Notes under the pieces: generated by a model
Told to the model about the DNA's origin: nothing
The model's database searches: none
What the model saw: only the letters and a program-made list of their open reading frames with translations
Position numbers and translations under genes: made by a program
DNA from: Maritimibacter sp. REDSEA-S28_B5
GTDB lineage: Bacteria > Pseudomonadota > Alphaproteobacteria > Rhodobacterales > Rhodobacteraceae
Assembly (NCBI GenBank): GCA_001626765.1
Contig: LUOO01000102.1
Location: 1 to 64,000 of the forward strand
Direction: 5' to 3'
DNA: 64,000 bases
In this document: piece by piece, positions 10,829 to 20,395 of the stretch
How the letters are laid out: each line of letters starts with the position of its first letter
Position numbering within the stretch: the stretch's first letter is position 1

Positions 10829-10878
10829 GCTTCCCCCTACGGCGTCGCCCGCGACCGGGCAAGCGCCTCATATTCACA

Positions 10879-11535
10879 TTATCGCAGGTTGATCCGCAAG
10901 GCGGCCGCCGCCGCGAAGGGGAGGAGCGCGAGGCTCCCCAAGGTGATCCCCGCGACCATGAGCATCGGCGTCCCCGCTTCGAACCCCGCCATGCCGCGCG
11001 ACGCCGCCTCGGCCCCGAAGATGAGCGTCGGGATATAGAGCGGCAGGACGAGGAGCGACAGGAGCAGCCCGCCGCGTTTCAGTCCCACGGTAAGCGCCGC
11101 GCCGAAGGCCCCGATCATGGAGAGCGCAGGCGTGCCAAGCGCGAGGCTTCCCATGATCCAGAGGAACCCCTCGGGCGGCATGTTGAGAAGCGCGCCAAAG
11201 ACGGGGGCGGCCAGCACCAGTGGAAGGCCCGTGGTCAGCCAATGCGCCACCGCCTTCATCACCACGGCGCCCTCCATCGGCAGGGGGGCGGTCGCGAGCA
11301 GGTCGAGCGAGCCGTCCTCGTAGTCGAGCTGGAAGATCCGGTCGAGCGACAGGAGGCAAGCAAGGAGCGCGCCGACCCAGAGGATGCCCGGGGCAATCGG
11401 CGCAAGGATCGCTTCCTCCGGCCCAACGCCAAAGGGCACGAGCACCGTTACGATCAGAAAGAAGGCTAGCCCAAGTCCGAAACCGCCCCCTGCCCGCACC
11501 GACAGGCGCAAATCCCGGATCAGGAGCGCGATCAC
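10879..11535 (-). CDS. ccmB: Heme exporter permease CcmB
   Basis: Membrane subunit of the CcmAB ABC transporter, which powers release of heme-loaded CcmE. It has 218 residues and six hydrophobic segments, with the CcmB-typical [20 protein letters not shown] followed by YEDGSLDLL and [20 protein letters not shown]. It overlaps the end of ccmA by four bases (ATGA), so the two subunits are translationally coupled. Confidence 0.94.
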   Translation of the reverse strand: MIALLIRDLRLSVRAGGGFGLGLAFFLIVTVLVPFGVGPEEAILAPIAPGILWVGALLACLLSLDRIFQLDYEDGSLDLLATAPLPMEGAVVMKAVAHWLTTGLPLVLAAPVFGALLNMPPEGFLWIMGSLALGTPALSMIGAFGAALTVGLKRGGLLLSLLVLPLYIPTLIFGAEAASRGMAGFEAGTPMLMVAGITLGSLALLPFAAAAALRINLR

Positions 11536-12173
11536 AGGAAGGCCTCGTCGAAACTGCCACCCGCCGCAGGATCGGTCGCGGCCTGCGCCTTGTAGGGCGT
11601 CACGTCGAACACCTCCGCCTCGAGCCCAAGGTCGATATGGGTCGCGATGAGCGCCGATCCACCGGCGGCCACATGCGCGCGCACGGCGTCGGCAAAAAGT
11701 GCCACGCTGGCGGTGTCAAGCGATACGGTGGGTTCATCGAGCAGCCAGATGGGCCGTCCGGTCACGAGAAGTCGGGCGAGGCCAAGCCGCCGTTTCTGCC
11801 CCGCCGACAGGTTCCCGGCGGCACGGCTGCGCAGACCCGTCAGGTTGAAGCCCGAGATCGCCGCTTCGACAGCATCGGTGCCGTAAACGCTCGCCCAGAA
11901 CCGCAGGTTTTCCTCTACTGTCAGCACCGCCTTCAGCCCGTCAGCATGTGCACCGTAGGCAATCGCCTCGGCGGGCTGGGACATGGTTCCGGCCATCGCA
12001 GGCTGCAATCCAGCCAAGGTGCGCAGAAGCGTGGTCTTGCCCGAGCCGTTCGGTCCCCGCAGGATCAGCACCCGGCCGGGGTCGAGCCGAAAACTCAGCC
12101 CAGCGAGCACCGGCACCCCACCCCGCGCAACGGTCATGTCGCGGACGACAAGTGCGTCGGCGGGCGCGTTCAA
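11532..12173 (-). CDS. ccmA: Cytochrome c biogenesis ATP-binding protein CcmA
   Basis: ABC-transporter ATPase partner of CcmB. It has 213 residues. Walker A is GPNGSGKTT at about 40-48, the signature LSAGQKRR is at 122-129 and Walker B is WLLDEP at 143-148, ending with the H-loop ATHID. Its start overlaps the stop of the upstream Mth938-like gene by four bases, which makes one operon Mth938-ccmA-B-C-D-G. Confidence 0.95.
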   Translation of the reverse strand: MNAPADALVVRDMTVARGGVPVLAGLSFRLDPGRVLILRGPNGSGKTTLLRTLAGLQPAMAGTMSQPAEAIAYGAHADGLKAVLTVEENLRFWASVYGTDAVEAAISGFNLTGLRSRAAGNLSAGQKRRLGLARLLVTGRPIWLLDEPTVSLDTASVALFADAVRAHVAAGGSALIATHIDLGLEAEVFDVTPYKAQAATDPAAGGSFDEAFL

Positions 12174-12523
12174 ACGGGCAGCACGGCCAGCGCGACGCGA
12201 CGGCCCTCCGACAGGGTGATGTTGTAGGTGCGACAGGCGGAGGGGGTCGACATCGCCTCGACCCCGATGCCGAGCGCGTCCATCTCGGCCACGAGATCGG
12301 ACGGGGCAAAGGCCATCTCAGCGCCGGTGCCGTAGAACAGAACGTCCACCTGCCCTCCAAGCGCGGCCAGCGCCGCACGGTCCGACAGCCCGGCCCAAGA
12401 CAGGGCGCGGCTGCCCGTGGCAATCATCGGCCCCTCGATTACCTTGCCCGCCACGCGGAAAAAGCCGGGACCGTAGCCCTCGACAGGCTGTGCCTGATCA
12501 TATGTGATTTCGTGCAGTTGCAT
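12170..12523 (-). CDS. Mth938-like domain (DUF498) protein
   Basis: A 117-residue protein of the Mth938/NDUFAF3 superfamily. Landmarks are the YGPGFFRV segment near the N terminus, [14 protein letters not shown] and the C-terminal [12 protein letters not shown]. Bacterial members are often found beside sec and ccm genes, and the mitochondrial relative NDUFAF3 helps assemble complex I. The bacterial role is not established. Here it is the first gene of the ccm operon, overlapping ccmA by four bases. Confidence 0.8.
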   Translation of the reverse strand: MQLHEITYDQAQPVEGYGPGFFRVAGKVIEGPMIATGSRALSWAGLSDRAALAALGGQVDVLFYGTGAEMAFAPSDLVAEMDALGIGVEAMSTPSACRTYNITLSEGRRVALAVLPV

Positions 12524-12583
12524 GACGATTGCCTACCGCGCCGCCCGGCCAAAGAAAAGGGCGGCAGATCGCCGCCCTTTCGC

Positions 12584-13738
12584 TCATTGGTTCGCGGCCC
12601 GCTCCGCCTCGATTTCGCGCCAGCGCGCGACGTTGCGGTTGTGGTCCTCGAGGGTCGTCGCAAAGGCGTGCCCCCCGGTCCCATCCGCCACAAAGAACAG
12701 GAAGTTCGTGTCGGCCGGATTGAGCGCCGCCTCGATGCTCGCCGCACCGGGGTTGGCGATGGGCGTCGGCGGCAGGCCGTCGATGACATAGGTGTTATAT
12801 GGCGTCTCGGCGCGCAGTTCCGACTGTCGGATGCCCCGACCCAGCACACCCTGCCCGTTGGTGATGCCGTAGATCACTGTAGGGTCCGTCTGCAGACGCA
12901 TCCCCTGCTCCAGCCGGTTGACAAAGACGCTCGCCACTTGCGGGCGTTCCGAGGCGACACCGGTTTCCTTCTCGACGATCGACGCCATGGTCAGCGCCTC
13001 TTCGGGGCTGGCATAGGGCAGACCCTCTGCCCGATTTTCCCAAGCGTCGGAGAGTCGCTGGATCTGCGCTGCCTCCATCTGGGCGATCAGGTCGGGACGC
13101 GACGCACCGGGTCGCACTTCATAGCTGTCGGGGGCAAGGCTGCCTTCGGCAGGAACCTCGGGCACCTCGCCCTCCATGAACTCGACCTGGGACAGGGCGT
13201 TCACGATCTGCCAAGACGTCACGCCCTCCGCGATGGCGATCCGGTATCGGGTGTCCGCCTCGGCGCGGACGCGGGTATATTCGGCGGGCACCTCTGCATC
13301 AGGGGCAAACTCCGCCACCTCGACGAAATTCTGCGTGGAAGGGTCAAGCTCGCGCACGTGGTATTCCGCCGCGTTCACACCGATCCGGTAAACGATCTCG
13401 GTCCCGCAGGTCGAGGCACCGCCGCGCGTCACCACGTCGACGATCTCTTCCATCGACGCGCCCTCTTCGACGAGGAATGACCCCGCTTTCAGATCCTGCG
13501 TCTTGCCGGTGTATTCGGCGCCCATCCGGAAGATTGCAGGGCTGGTGATGGCACCATCCGTCTGCAACCGCTCCGACAGACGCGAAAAGTTCGATCCCGG
13601 CTCGACCTTGACGCAGATCGTCTGCTGCAAGGGCCCGGCCACGGAATACTCCCGCTTGCCCCATGTCACGACGCCGCCAAGGATGACGAGCGCGACAATC
13701 GCGAGGGAGAGCGCGTTGGAGGCGATGTTACGCCACAT
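12584..13738 (-). CDS. mltG: Endolytic murein transglycosylase MltG
   Basis: Inner-membrane enzyme that cleaves nascent peptidoglycan glycan strands and may set chain length. It has 384 residues with an N-terminal transmembrane segment at about 7-25, a LysM-like region, and the YceG domain with the catalytic glutamate in ASIVEKETG at about residue 255. The conserved QTDPTVIYG, YNTYVIDGLPPTPIANPG and NFLFFVADGTGGHAFATTLEDHN segments follow. The start codon overlaps the fabF stop (TGATG), so the gene is coupled to fabF. Confidence 0.95.
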   Translation of the reverse strand: MWRNIASNALSLAIVALVILGGVVTWGKREYSVAGPLQQTICVKVEPGSNFSRLSERLQTDGAITSPAIFRMGAEYTGKTQDLKAGSFLVEEGASMEEIVDVVTRGGASTCGTEIVYRIGVNAAEYHVRELDPSTQNFVEVAEFAPDAEVPAEYTRVRAEADTRYRIAIAEGVTSWQIVNALSQVEFMEGEVPEVPAEGSLAPDSYEVRPGASRPDLIAQMEAAQIQRLSDAWENRAEGLPYASPEEALTMASIVEKETGVASERPQVASVFVNRLEQGMRLQTDPTVIYGITNGQGVLGRGIRQSELRAETPYNTYVIDGLPPTPIANPGAASIEAALNPADTNFLFFVADGTGGHAFATTLEDHNRNVARWREIEAERAANQ

Positions 13739-15006
13739 CAGTCAGCCACCCGTCCCATGATGAGACAGGCATTTGTGCCGCCGAAGCCAAAGGAATTGGA
13801 CAGCGCCACGTCGATCTTGCGGGGTTCCGCCTGGTTCGCCGCGAGGCTCAATTTCGGTTCGACCGCCGGGTTGTCGAGGTTGATCGTCGGCGGCGCGATC
13901 TGGTCGCGCAGCGCAAGGATCGAGAAAATGGCTTCGACCGATCCCGCCGCCCCCAGAAGGTGCCCGATCGAGGACTTGGTAGAGGACATGGTCACGTCGG
14001 CGGCATGGTCGCCCATGAGCCGCTCGACCGCGCCAAGTTCGATCGTGTCGGCCATGGTCGAGGTGCCGTGCGCATTCACGTAATCGACTGCATCGGGGGT
14101 GAGGCCCGCAGATTTCAGCGCCGCCTGCATGGCGCGGAACCCGCCATCGCCGTCCTCGGACGGTGCCGTGATGTGATAGGCGTCGCCGGACAGGCCATAG
14201 CCGAGGATTTCGGCATAGATCTTGGCTCCGCGCGCTTTCGCGTGTTCGTATTCCTCGAGCACGACGATCCCTGCGCCCTCGCCCATGACGAAACCGTCAC
14301 GGTCGGCGTCATAGGGGCGGCTCGCGGTTTTCGGGTCGTCCGCGCGCTTGGTGGACAGGGCCTTGCAGGCGTTGAAGCCCGCGATCCCGATCTCGGAAAT
14401 CGCCGCTTCCGCGCCGCCCGCGACCATCACGTCGGCATCGCCCAACATGATCAGACGGCTCGCGTCGCCAATCGCGTGTGCGCCCGTCGAACAGGCCGTC
14501 ACGACCGCGTGGTTCGGTCCCTTGAAGCCGTATTTGATCGACACCTGGCCCGAGATCAGGTTGATCAGCGCGCCGGGGATAAAGAAGGGCGACACGCGGC
14601 GCGGGCCCTTCTCGTGGATGAGGAGCGCGGTTTCGGCGATCGAGTTCAGACCACCAATGCCCGAGCCGATCATCACGCCGGTGCGCAGCGCCTCGTCTTC
14701 CGAGACCTCTTCGAGGCCCGCGTCGCGCACGGCCTGCATCGCGGCGGCGAGCCCGTAGAGGATGAAGTCGTCGACCTTGCGCCGGTCCTTGGGTTCCATC
14801 CAGTCGTCGGGGTTGAAGCTGCCGTCGGACCCGTCGCCATAGGGCACTTCGCAGGCATAATTCGTGGCCACGCGGCTCGCGTCGAAGCGCGTGATCGGAC
14901 CAGCGCCGGATTGACCGTCCAGAAGACGCTTCCAGGTTTCCTCAACCCCACAGGCCAGCGGCGAGACCATGCCAAGCCCGGTGACGACAACACGACGCTT
15001 CTCCAT
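13738..15006 (-). CDS. fabF: Beta-ketoacyl-ACP synthase II
   Basis: Elongating condensing enzyme of type II fatty acid synthesis. It has 422 residues. The thiolase-fold Cys-His-His triad is visible in VVTACSTGAHAIG (Cys), NAHGTSTMADTIE (His) and SSIGHLLGAAGSVEA (His), and the chain ends in the usual FGFGGTNACLIM. GGGGGCGG precedes the ATG. It follows acpP (with a terminator in between) and overlaps mltG by one base, an arrangement common in Gram-negative bacteria. Confidence 0.97.
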   Translation of the reverse strand: MEKRRVVVTGLGMVSPLACGVEETWKRLLDGQSGAGPITRFDASRVATNYACEVPYGDGSDGSFNPDDWMEPKDRRKVDDFILYGLAAAMQAVRDAGLEEVSEDEALRTGVMIGSGIGGLNSIAETALLIHEKGPRRVSPFFIPGALINLISGQVSIKYGFKGPNHAVVTACSTGAHAIGDASRLIMLGDADVMVAGGAEAAISEIGIAGFNACKALSTKRADDPKTASRPYDADRDGFVMGEGAGIVVLEEYEHAKARGAKIYAEILGYGLSGDAYHITAPSEDGDGGFRAMQAALKSAGLTPDAVDYVNAHGTSTMADTIELGAVERLMGDHAADVTMSSTKSSIGHLLGAAGSVEAIFSILALRDQIAPPTINLDNPAVEPKLSLAANQAEPRKIDVALSNSFGFGGTNACLIMGRVAD

Positions 15007-15148
15007 GAACCGCCCCCTTTATTGACTGCTTAATTCGACGGGCACGGAATAGCCCGCGCAAGGCCCTGTAGGCAAGAAGGAAACGGTTTTTCCGCCCGCG
15101 CCTTGGCGGGCTTCCGCCCCGCCGGGCACCGCCCGGATCGCCTGCCCC

Positions 15149-15180
15149 AAAAGCAAAACGGCACCCGCAAGGGGTGCCGT
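15149..15180 (-). terminator. Intrinsic terminator between acpP and fabF
   Basis: On the minus strand a 9-bp stem ACGGCACCC/GGGTGCCGT with a 5-base loop is followed by GTTTTGCTTTT. It lies 22 bases past the acpP stop, so most transcripts would end after acpP with some read-through into fabF, fitting the high demand for ACP. Confidence 0.85.
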
Positions 15181-15202
15181 CCGCGAAACGCTGATCCGAG
15201 GA

Positions 15203-15436
15203 TCAGGTGTTTTCCGAGATGAACTTGACCGCGTCGCCGAAGGTCTGGATCGTTTCGGCAGCGTCGTCCGGGATCTCGATGCCGAACTCTTCTTCGAAGG
15301 CCATGACCAGCTCGACGGTGTCGAGGCTGTCTGCGCCCAGGTCGTCGATGAACGAGGCCGATTCCGTGACCTTGTCTTCTTCAACGCCGAGGTGCTCGAC
15401 AACGATTTTCTTCACGCGATCTGCGACGTCGCTCAT
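15203..15436 (-). CDS. acpP: Acyl carrier protein
   Basis: A 77-residue acidic four-helix protein that carries growing acyl chains on phosphopantetheine. The attachment site is DSLDTVEL with the modified Ser37. GAGGA lies 8 bases upstream of the ATG. It is flanked by fabG upstream and fabF downstream in the standard fab order. It is followed by its own terminator. Confidence 0.97.
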   Translation of the reverse strand: MSDVADRVKKIVVEHLGVEEDKVTESASFIDDLGADSLDTVELVMAFEEEFGIEIPDDAAETIQTFGDAVKFISENT

Positions 15437-15666
15437 ATCAATTCCTCACAGTTTTCGGGCGCTTGGCCCCTTTTGTTGACCTCTTGCGAGGCCGATTGCC
15501 TTACCCAAACAAGCGCTCGGGACAGCCGGAACGTCCCATGATCACGGCTGCGTCAAAGCCCCCTTTAGCACAATCACGAACGGGGGCAAATGCTTTGTCC
15601 GGCGCGGTCGGACGGTTAACGAGACCTAGTGGCTCAGGCACCAGGCCTGTGCTCTGCCGCCCCTGT

Positions 15667-16404
15667 CTAGAGCATCGCCATCCCACCGTTGACATGGATC
15701 GTAGCCCCGGTGGTGTAGCCTGCCTCGGGCGACGCGAGGTAAAGCACGGCAGCCGCGATTTCCTCGGGCGTGCCCATGCGGGCGGCGGGGATCTGGGCGT
15801 TGATCTTGCCCTTCTGCTCGTCATTGAGCTTGTCGGTCATCGCCGTCGCGATGAACCCCGGCGCGACGCAGTTCGCGGTGATCCCGCGGCTCGCGACCTC
15901 GTAGGCAATAGACTTGGTCAGCCCCACCATGCCCGCCTTGGACGCGGCATAGTTTACCTGACCCGGATTGCCGGTGGCCCCCACGATGGACGAGATATTG
16001 ATGATCCGGCCCCAGCGCGCCTTCATCATCGGGCGCATCACGCCCCGGCAAAGCCGCATGGTCGAGGTCAGGTTCACGTCGATGACCGACTGCCAGTCCT
16101 CGTCCGACATGCGCATGAAGATCTGATCGCGCGTGATGCCGGCGTTGTTCACGAGGATATCGAGCGATCCCATCGCATCGGCAGCCTGTTTCGGCAGCGC
16201 CTCGACCGCGTCTGCGTCGGAGAGGTTGCAAGGCAACACATGGGCGCGCTCGCCCAGCTCCGCGGCCAACGCCTGAAGCGGTTCTTCACGCGTTCCCGAG
16301 AGTGCAACGGTCGCGCCCGCGCCATGGAGCGCGGTGGCGATGGCCCCACCGATGCCGCCCGAGGCACCGGTCACCAGCGCACATTTTCCTGTCAGATCAA
16401 ACAT
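15667..16404 (-). CDS. fabG: 3-oxoacyl-ACP reductase FabG
   Basis: NADPH-dependent short-chain reductase of the fatty acid elongation cycle. It has 245 residues with the cofactor motif TGASGGIG at 12-19, NNAG, the catalytic ISSIVG Ser and the YAASKAG Tyr/Lys pair, then VAPGFIATAMT and the C-terminal HVNGGMAML. Eighteen bases separate it from fabD upstream. A 230-base gap leads to acpP, so acpP probably has its own promoter. Confidence 0.96.
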   Translation of the reverse strand: MFDLTGKCALVTGASGGIGGAIATALHGAGATVALSGTREEPLQALAAELGERAHVLPCNLSDADAVEALPKQAADAMGSLDILVNNAGITRDQIFMRMSDEDWQSVIDVNLTSTMRLCRGVMRPMMKARWGRIINISSIVGATGNPGQVNYAASKAGMVGLTKSIAYEVASRGITANCVAPGFIATAMTDKLNDEQKGKINAQIPAARMGTPEEIAAAVLYLASPEAGYTTGATIHVNGGMAML

Positions 16405-16422
16405 CTGCTCGTCCTTCCTGAA

Positions 16423-17364
16423 TTAACCTTTGAACGCTTCGGCGGCCGCTTTCACGTCGTCCGACGTGCCGACCGCGCGACAGGCGATTTCCTTGTCGAC
16501 GCGCCGCACCATGCCCGACAGCGCCTTGCCCGCGCCGATTTCCCAGATCTCGGTGACACCCTGCGCCGCCATGTAGATCACGCTTTCGCGCCAGCGCACC
16601 GAGCCGGTGACCTGTTCGACCAGCAAAGAACGGATCGTGGTTGCATCGGTCACGGCAGCGGCGCGCACGTTGGCGATGAGCGGCACGCGAGGGTCGTTGA
16701 TGTTCACGTCGTCGAGCGCCTCGGCCATCACGTCGGCGGCCGGGCCCATGAGTTCGCAATGAAAGGGTGCGGACACCGGCAGCATCACGGCGCGTTTCGC
16801 ACCCCGCTCCTTGGCCAGTTCGACGGCGCGTTCCACGGCCTCCTTGTGGCCCGACACGACGACCTGCGCCGGGTCGTTGTCGTTCGCGGCCTGACAGACC
16901 TCGCCTTCCGCAGCCGCCAAGGCCACGTCACGCGCGGTGTCGAAGTCGAGGCCCAGCAGCGCCGCCATAGCGCCCACGCCAACCGGCACCGCCTGCTGCA
17001 TGGCAAGACCACGGGTGCGCAGGAGGCGCGCGGTATCGGCGAGCGAAATGGACCCTGCCGCGCAGAGCGCCGAGTATTCCCCAAGCGAGTGACCGGCGAC
17101 GAAGGCAGCCGCCTCGACCGTGACGCCCTCGGCCTCCAGCGCGCGCATCGCGGCGATGGAGGTGGCCATGAGCGCGGGCTGCGCATTCTGCGTCAGGGTC
17201 AGCGTGTCCTGCTCGCCCTCCCAGATCAGCGTGGACAGCTTTTCTCCGAGCGCCTCGTCGACCTCGTCGAAAACGGCCTTGGCGGCTGGAAAGGCCTCGG
17301 CCAGATCACGCCCCATGCCGATGGTCTGGGCGCCCTGTCCTGGGAATACGAATGCGCGGGTCAT
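16423..17364 (-). CDS. fabD: Malonyl-CoA:ACP transacylase
   Basis: Loads malonyl groups onto ACP for fatty acid synthesis. It has 313 residues with the N-terminal FPGQGAQ and the active-site GHSLGEYSAL (Ser93). The ATG at 17364 was chosen over a start 40 codons upstream because GGAGGAGGGGC precedes it and the FabD fold begins at MTRAFVFPGQG. It is the first gene of the minus-strand fabD-fabG unit. Confidence 0.96.
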   Translation of the reverse strand: MTRAFVFPGQGAQTIGMGRDLAEAFPAAKAVFDEVDEALGEKLSTLIWEGEQDTLTLTQNAQPALMATSIAAMRALEAEGVTVEAAAFVAGHSLGEYSALCAAGSISLADTARLLRTRGLAMQQAVPVGVGAMAALLGLDFDTARDVALAAAEGEVCQAANDNDPAQVVVSGHKEAVERAVELAKERGAKRAVMLPVSAPFHCELMGPAADVMAEALDDVNINDPRVPLIANVRAAAVTDATTIRSLLVEQVTGSVRWRESVIYMAAQGVTEIWEIGAGKALSGMVRRVDKEIACRAVGTSDDVKAAAEAFKG

Positions 17365-17470
17365 GTGCCCCTCCTCCAGATGTGCCGGCCCCGATCTGGG
17401 CACGGTCGTTTGCAGGGGGGATAGCCTGCCAGTGCCCTTTGCGCAACGGCAAGCAGGCGAGGCAACGCGC

Positions 17471-17497
17471 AACGGGGTCGGCACTGCCGACCCCGTT
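17471..17497. terminator. Strong hairpin terminator downstream of the 17.5-kb membrane protein gene
   Basis: A perfect 12-bp stem AACGGGGTCGGC/GCCGACCCCGTT with a 3-base loop. It lies 26 bases past the stop of the minus-strand gene at 17523 and upstream of fabD, separating the two units. Confidence 0.7.
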
Positions 17498-17522
17498 TGA
17501 TCCGTTGCAGGCGCAACCGAAA

Positions 17523-18119
17523 CTAGCTGAGCGGCACCCGGCAGGCGAGATCGGCAAAGAGCCGGGCGCGCAGATGTTCCATCTCGGCCTGTGTACCCCG
17601 CGCCACCTCGATCCCGGTGGACCCGTCATTGAGCCGCAGATAGAGCCGCGCAGGCACCCGACCGGAGGCCCGCAGCAGAAAGATAGAGCGCACTTCATCG
17701 AAGCGCAGGAGATCGTAGAGCCTGAATTCGTTGTAGATGTTGCGACCGCCCAGGCGCAGCTCCCTGCGCCCCATGTCCACCTGGACCTCGAGGCCGGGCT
17801 TCTTGCGCCCGGACCACACGAGAACACCGCCCACAAGGGTGAAGACGATCATCGCCATCATCTTCATCGTATAGACTTCCGGGCCGTGGATCGCGTCAGG
17901 CATGAGCCAGAGGCCGATCCCGGCCAGGAACAGGATCGCACCGCCGAAGCGCGCGGCAATCGGCCCCAGACCGCGCGCGGTGTCCATGGCCCGGTCGATG
18001 CCGAAGGCATAGCCCCAGGGGCGCGTCTCGACCTGCGACAGGGCGGGCATTTCGGGAATGGCAGGGGCGACCCCGAAATCCGGGCCCTGCATCGTCATGT
18101 GATCTACGTAGGCGTTCAT
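17523..18119 (-). CDS. Conserved membrane protein of unknown function
   Basis: A 198-residue protein I do not assign to a named family. Two hydrophobic segments at about 59-75 and 87-103 form a hairpin in the membrane. They are followed by a roughly 90-residue soluble domain with PGLEVQVDMGRRELRLGGRNIYN and LRFDEVRSIFLLRA, which resembles the PH-like domains seen in small bacterial membrane proteins. The ATG at 18119 was preferred over a longer frame because the upstream part is not protein-like. It is divergent from rpsF. Confidence 0.6.
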   Translation of the reverse strand: MNAYVDHMTMQGPDFGVAPAIPEMPALSQVETRPWGYAFGIDRAMDTARGLGPIAARFGGAILFLAGIGLWLMPDAIHGPEVYTMKMMAMIVFTLVGGVLVWSGRKKPGLEVQVDMGRRELRLGGRNIYNEFRLYDLLRFDEVRSIFLLRASGRVPARLYLRLNDGSTGIEVARGTQAEMEHLRARLFADLACRVPLS

Positions 18120-18408
18120 GGTCGTCTCGTTACCGTTTACGTGTCTCTCGCGCGTTGACCCCAGCTTTCTAAGCAAATTGGACGACAATGGGGCGGGCTG
18201 CCGGTGTTTTAAGGAATTAACCACTCACCAGAGACAGGTTCCGCCGGACACCTGTGGATCTGCCCCTACCCTCTTTCCACCTTGCCTTGCAGGCAGATCC
18301 ATGCGAAAGGGCGGCTCCTTCCGCCATGACGAGAACCGCGTCGCCTCTCGTGGACGGGCGCGGAAGGTTACCCGTCCTATGAAGCACGCCTAGAAAATTG
18401 GAGCACCC

Positions 18409-18825
18409 ATGCCGCTTTATGAGCATGTGATGATTGCGCGCCAGGACCTGTCCAACGCGCAAGCCGAAGGCCTTGTCGAGCACTTCTCGACCGTCCTCTC
18501 CGATAACGGTGGCAAGGTCATCGACTCGGAATACTGGGGCGTCAAGACGATGGCCTACAAGATCAACAAGAACCGCAAGGGCCACTATGCCTTCCTCAAG
18601 ACCGACGCACCGTCGACGGCCGTGCAGGAAATGGAACGCCTGATGCGCCTGCATGACGACGTGATGCGCGTCATGACCATCAAGGTCGACGCCCACGACG
18701 AAGGCCCCTCGGTTCAGATGCGCAAAGACCGCGATGATCGTGGTGACCGGGGCGATCGTGGTGACCGGGGCGATCGCGGGGACCGTGGTGATCGTGGCGA
18801 ACGCCGCGAACGTCGCGACCGCTGA
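18409..18825 (+). CDS. rpsF: 30S ribosomal protein S6 with DRG-repeat tail
   Basis: Central-domain protein of the 30S subunit that pairs with S18. The first about 100 residues are canonical S6 (MPLYEHVMIARQDL, DSEYWGVKTMAYKI, RVMTIKVDAH). After residue 109 the tail consists of seven consecutive Asp-Arg-Gly triplets (18736-18798) and an ERRERRDR end, encoded by an imperfect 18-base tandem repeat. Charged C-terminal extensions on S6 are common in alphaproteobacteria; repeat number is likely to vary between strains. It heads the rpsF-rpsR-rplI operon. Confidence 0.96.
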   Translation: MPLYEHVMIARQDLSNAQAEGLVEHFSTVLSDNGGKVIDSEYWGVKTMAYKINKNRKGHYAFLKTDAPSTAVQEMERLMRLHDDVMRVMTIKVDAHDEGPSVQMRKDRDDRGDRGDRGDRGDRGDRGDRGERRERRDR

Positions 18826-18848
18826 ACGGAAGAATAAGGAGCTAAACC

Positions 18849-19076
18849 ATGGCCGCTAAACCGTTTTTCCGCCGTCGCAAGGTCTGCCCGTTCTCGGGCG
18901 ACAACGCGCCGAAGATCGACTACAAGGACACGAAACTGCTGCAGCGCTACATCTCTGAGCGTGGCAAGATCGTGCCGTCCCGTATCACCGCCGTGTCGCA
19001 GAAGAAGCAGCGCGAACTGGCCCGTGCCATCAAGCGCGCCCGTTTCCTCGCCCTGCTTCCCTACGCCGTGAAGTAA
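18849..19076 (+). CDS. rpsR: 30S ribosomal protein S18
   Basis: A 75-residue basic protein that binds 16S rRNA together with S6. It has the typical [24 protein letters not shown] start and the [18 protein letters not shown] core. AAGGAG lies 7 bases before the ATG, and 23 bases separate it from rpsF. Confidence 0.97.
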   Translation: MAAKPFFRRRKVCPFSGDNAPKIDYKDTKLLQRYISERGKIVPSRITAVSQKKQRELARAIKRARFLALLPYAVK

Positions 19077-19088
19077 GGAGAGAGCGCA

Positions 19089-19706
19089 ATGCAAGTCATC
19101 CTTCTCGAACGTGTCGCCAAGCTCGGCCAGATGGGCGAAGTGGTGGACGTGAAGCCGGGCTACGCCCGCAACTTCCTCCTGCCGCAGGGCAAGGCGCTGA
19201 CGGCGTCCAAAGCCAACATCGCCAGCTTCGAAGACCAGAAAGCGCAGCTTGAAGCCCGCAATCTGGAAACCAAGAAAGAGGCCGAAGCGCTCGCCGCGAA
19301 ACTCGACGGCCAGCAGTTCGTCGTGATTCGCTCCGCTTCGGACGGCGGCAACCTCTATGGCTCGGTCACCACCCGTGACGCCGCCGATGTTGCCACCGAA
19401 GAGGGCTTCAGCCTCGACCGCAAGCAGGTCATCATCCGTCAGCCGATCAAGACGCTGGGTCTGCACGAGGTGGAAATCCACCTGCACCCGGAAGTCATGG
19501 CCGTGATCAAGCTGAACGTGGCCCGCTCGCCGGAAGAAGCCGAGCTTCAGGCCTCGGGCAAGTCGATCCAGGAACTCGCCGCGGAAGAAGAAGCCGCAGC
19601 GGAATTCGAGATCGCCGAGCTTTTCGACGACATAGGATCGGCCGCCTCGGACGACTACGACGATCAGCCGGCTCCGGCCCGCGAAGAGGCTTCGGACGAA
19701 GAGTAA
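19089..19706 (+). CDS. rplI: 50S ribosomal protein L9 with acidic extension
   Basis: Binds 23S rRNA near the L1 stalk. The N-terminal domain ([29 protein letters not shown]) and the C-terminal VEIHLHPEV domain are present by residue 150. The chain then continues for about 55 residues with a very acidic tail ([17 protein letters not shown] and a final EEASDEE), giving 205 residues against 149 in E. coli. Such tails occur in other alphaproteobacteria. AAGGAG precedes the start. Confidence 0.95.
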   Translation: MQVILLERVAKLGQMGEVVDVKPGYARNFLLPQGKALTASKANIASFEDQKAQLEARNLETKKEAEALAAKLDGQQFVVIRSASDGGNLYGSVTTRDAADVATEEGFSLDRKQVIIRQPIKTLGLHEVEIHLHPEVMAVIKLNVARSPEEAELQASGKSIQELAAEEEAAAEFEIAELFDDIGSAASDDYDDQPAPAREEASDEE

Positions 19707-19732
19707 TCTTCTCCGGCTCGACACCATTCGGA

Positions 19733-19768
19733 AAGGCCGTGCGGAACACCCCGCGCGGCCTTTTCCTT
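19733..19768 (+). terminator. Intrinsic terminator of the rpsF-rpsR-rplI operon
   Basis: A 12-bp stem AAGGCCGTGCGG/CCGCGCGGCCTT (one G-U pair) with a 6-base loop is followed by TTCCTTT, 26 bases after the rplI stop. Confidence 0.88.
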
Positions 19769-19933
19769 TGCGCCGTCCCCTGTCCGTATCGCGGCACGAC
19801 CTCTATCGGCTGTCCGGATGTCCCCGGACAGTCTGGCCAACGCCACGGCCGACCGTTCCCGGACCCTGTTCCCCACAGCCTGCGTCTCCGCGCCGCCTTG
19901 CGGACTGTGCCGCGACGTGGATAGTCCTGTTCC

Positions 19934-20395
19934 ATGCCCAGCGATCCCTCCGTCCCATATTCTTTCCGCGACGACGCCGGCGTGCCCCAGTTCGACGACA
20001 CGGTGCCTGTCGCCGTAATGGACGCGGATTGTGCAATCTGTAGCTGGGGCGCGCGGATGATCCACCGGCTCGACCAAACCGGAACCGTGCGGATTTGTCC
20101 TATGCAGACGCCGCTGGGCGCGGCGCTACTGGACCACTATGGGCTGGAGCCGACGGACCCGACAAGCTGGCTCTTCATCGACGCGGGCCGCGCGCATGAG
20201 GATTTCGACGCCGTCATCCACGCTGCCCACAGCTTTGGCGGCTGGGGGCGCGTTGCACTGGTGCTGAAGGTCATCCCGAAGCCGATCCGGGACTGGCTCT
20301 ATGTCCGCCTTGCCCGCAACCGCTACCGGATTTTCGGCCACGGCGACATGTGCGCCCTGCCCGATCCGGCCTTTCAGAAACGACTGATCGGATGA
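19934..20395 (+). CDS. DCC-family thiol-disulfide oxidoreductase-like protein (DUF393)
   Basis: A 153-residue protein of the DUF393 family, named for a thioredoxin-like DxxCxxC motif. Here it is MDADCAIC (Cys33, Cys36), followed by IHRLDQTGTVRICPMQT and the family's C-terminal WLYVRLARNRYRIFG. No signal peptide is present, so it is probably cytoplasmic or membrane-peripheral. The stop overlaps the next start by four bases (ATGA), which ties it to the reductase/DUF4166 gene. Confidence 0.78.
   Translation: MPSDPSVPYSFRDDAGVPQFDDTVPVAVMDADCAICSWGARMIHRLDQTGTVRICPMQTPLGAALLDHYGLEPTDPTSWLFIDAGRAHEDFDAVIHAAHSFGGWGRVALVLKVIPKPIRDWLYVRLARNRYRIFGHGDMCALPDPAFQKRLIG

Noticed and set aside
12000-13480. 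A roughly 500-codon plus-strand frame across the ccmA, Mth938 and mltG genes.
   Set aside because: It crosses several minus-strand genes with established motifs and has no family resemblance.
18736-18798. CRISPR-like or mobile repeat in rpsF.
   Set aside because: The repeat is an in-frame coding tandem repeat of 18 bases without spacers.
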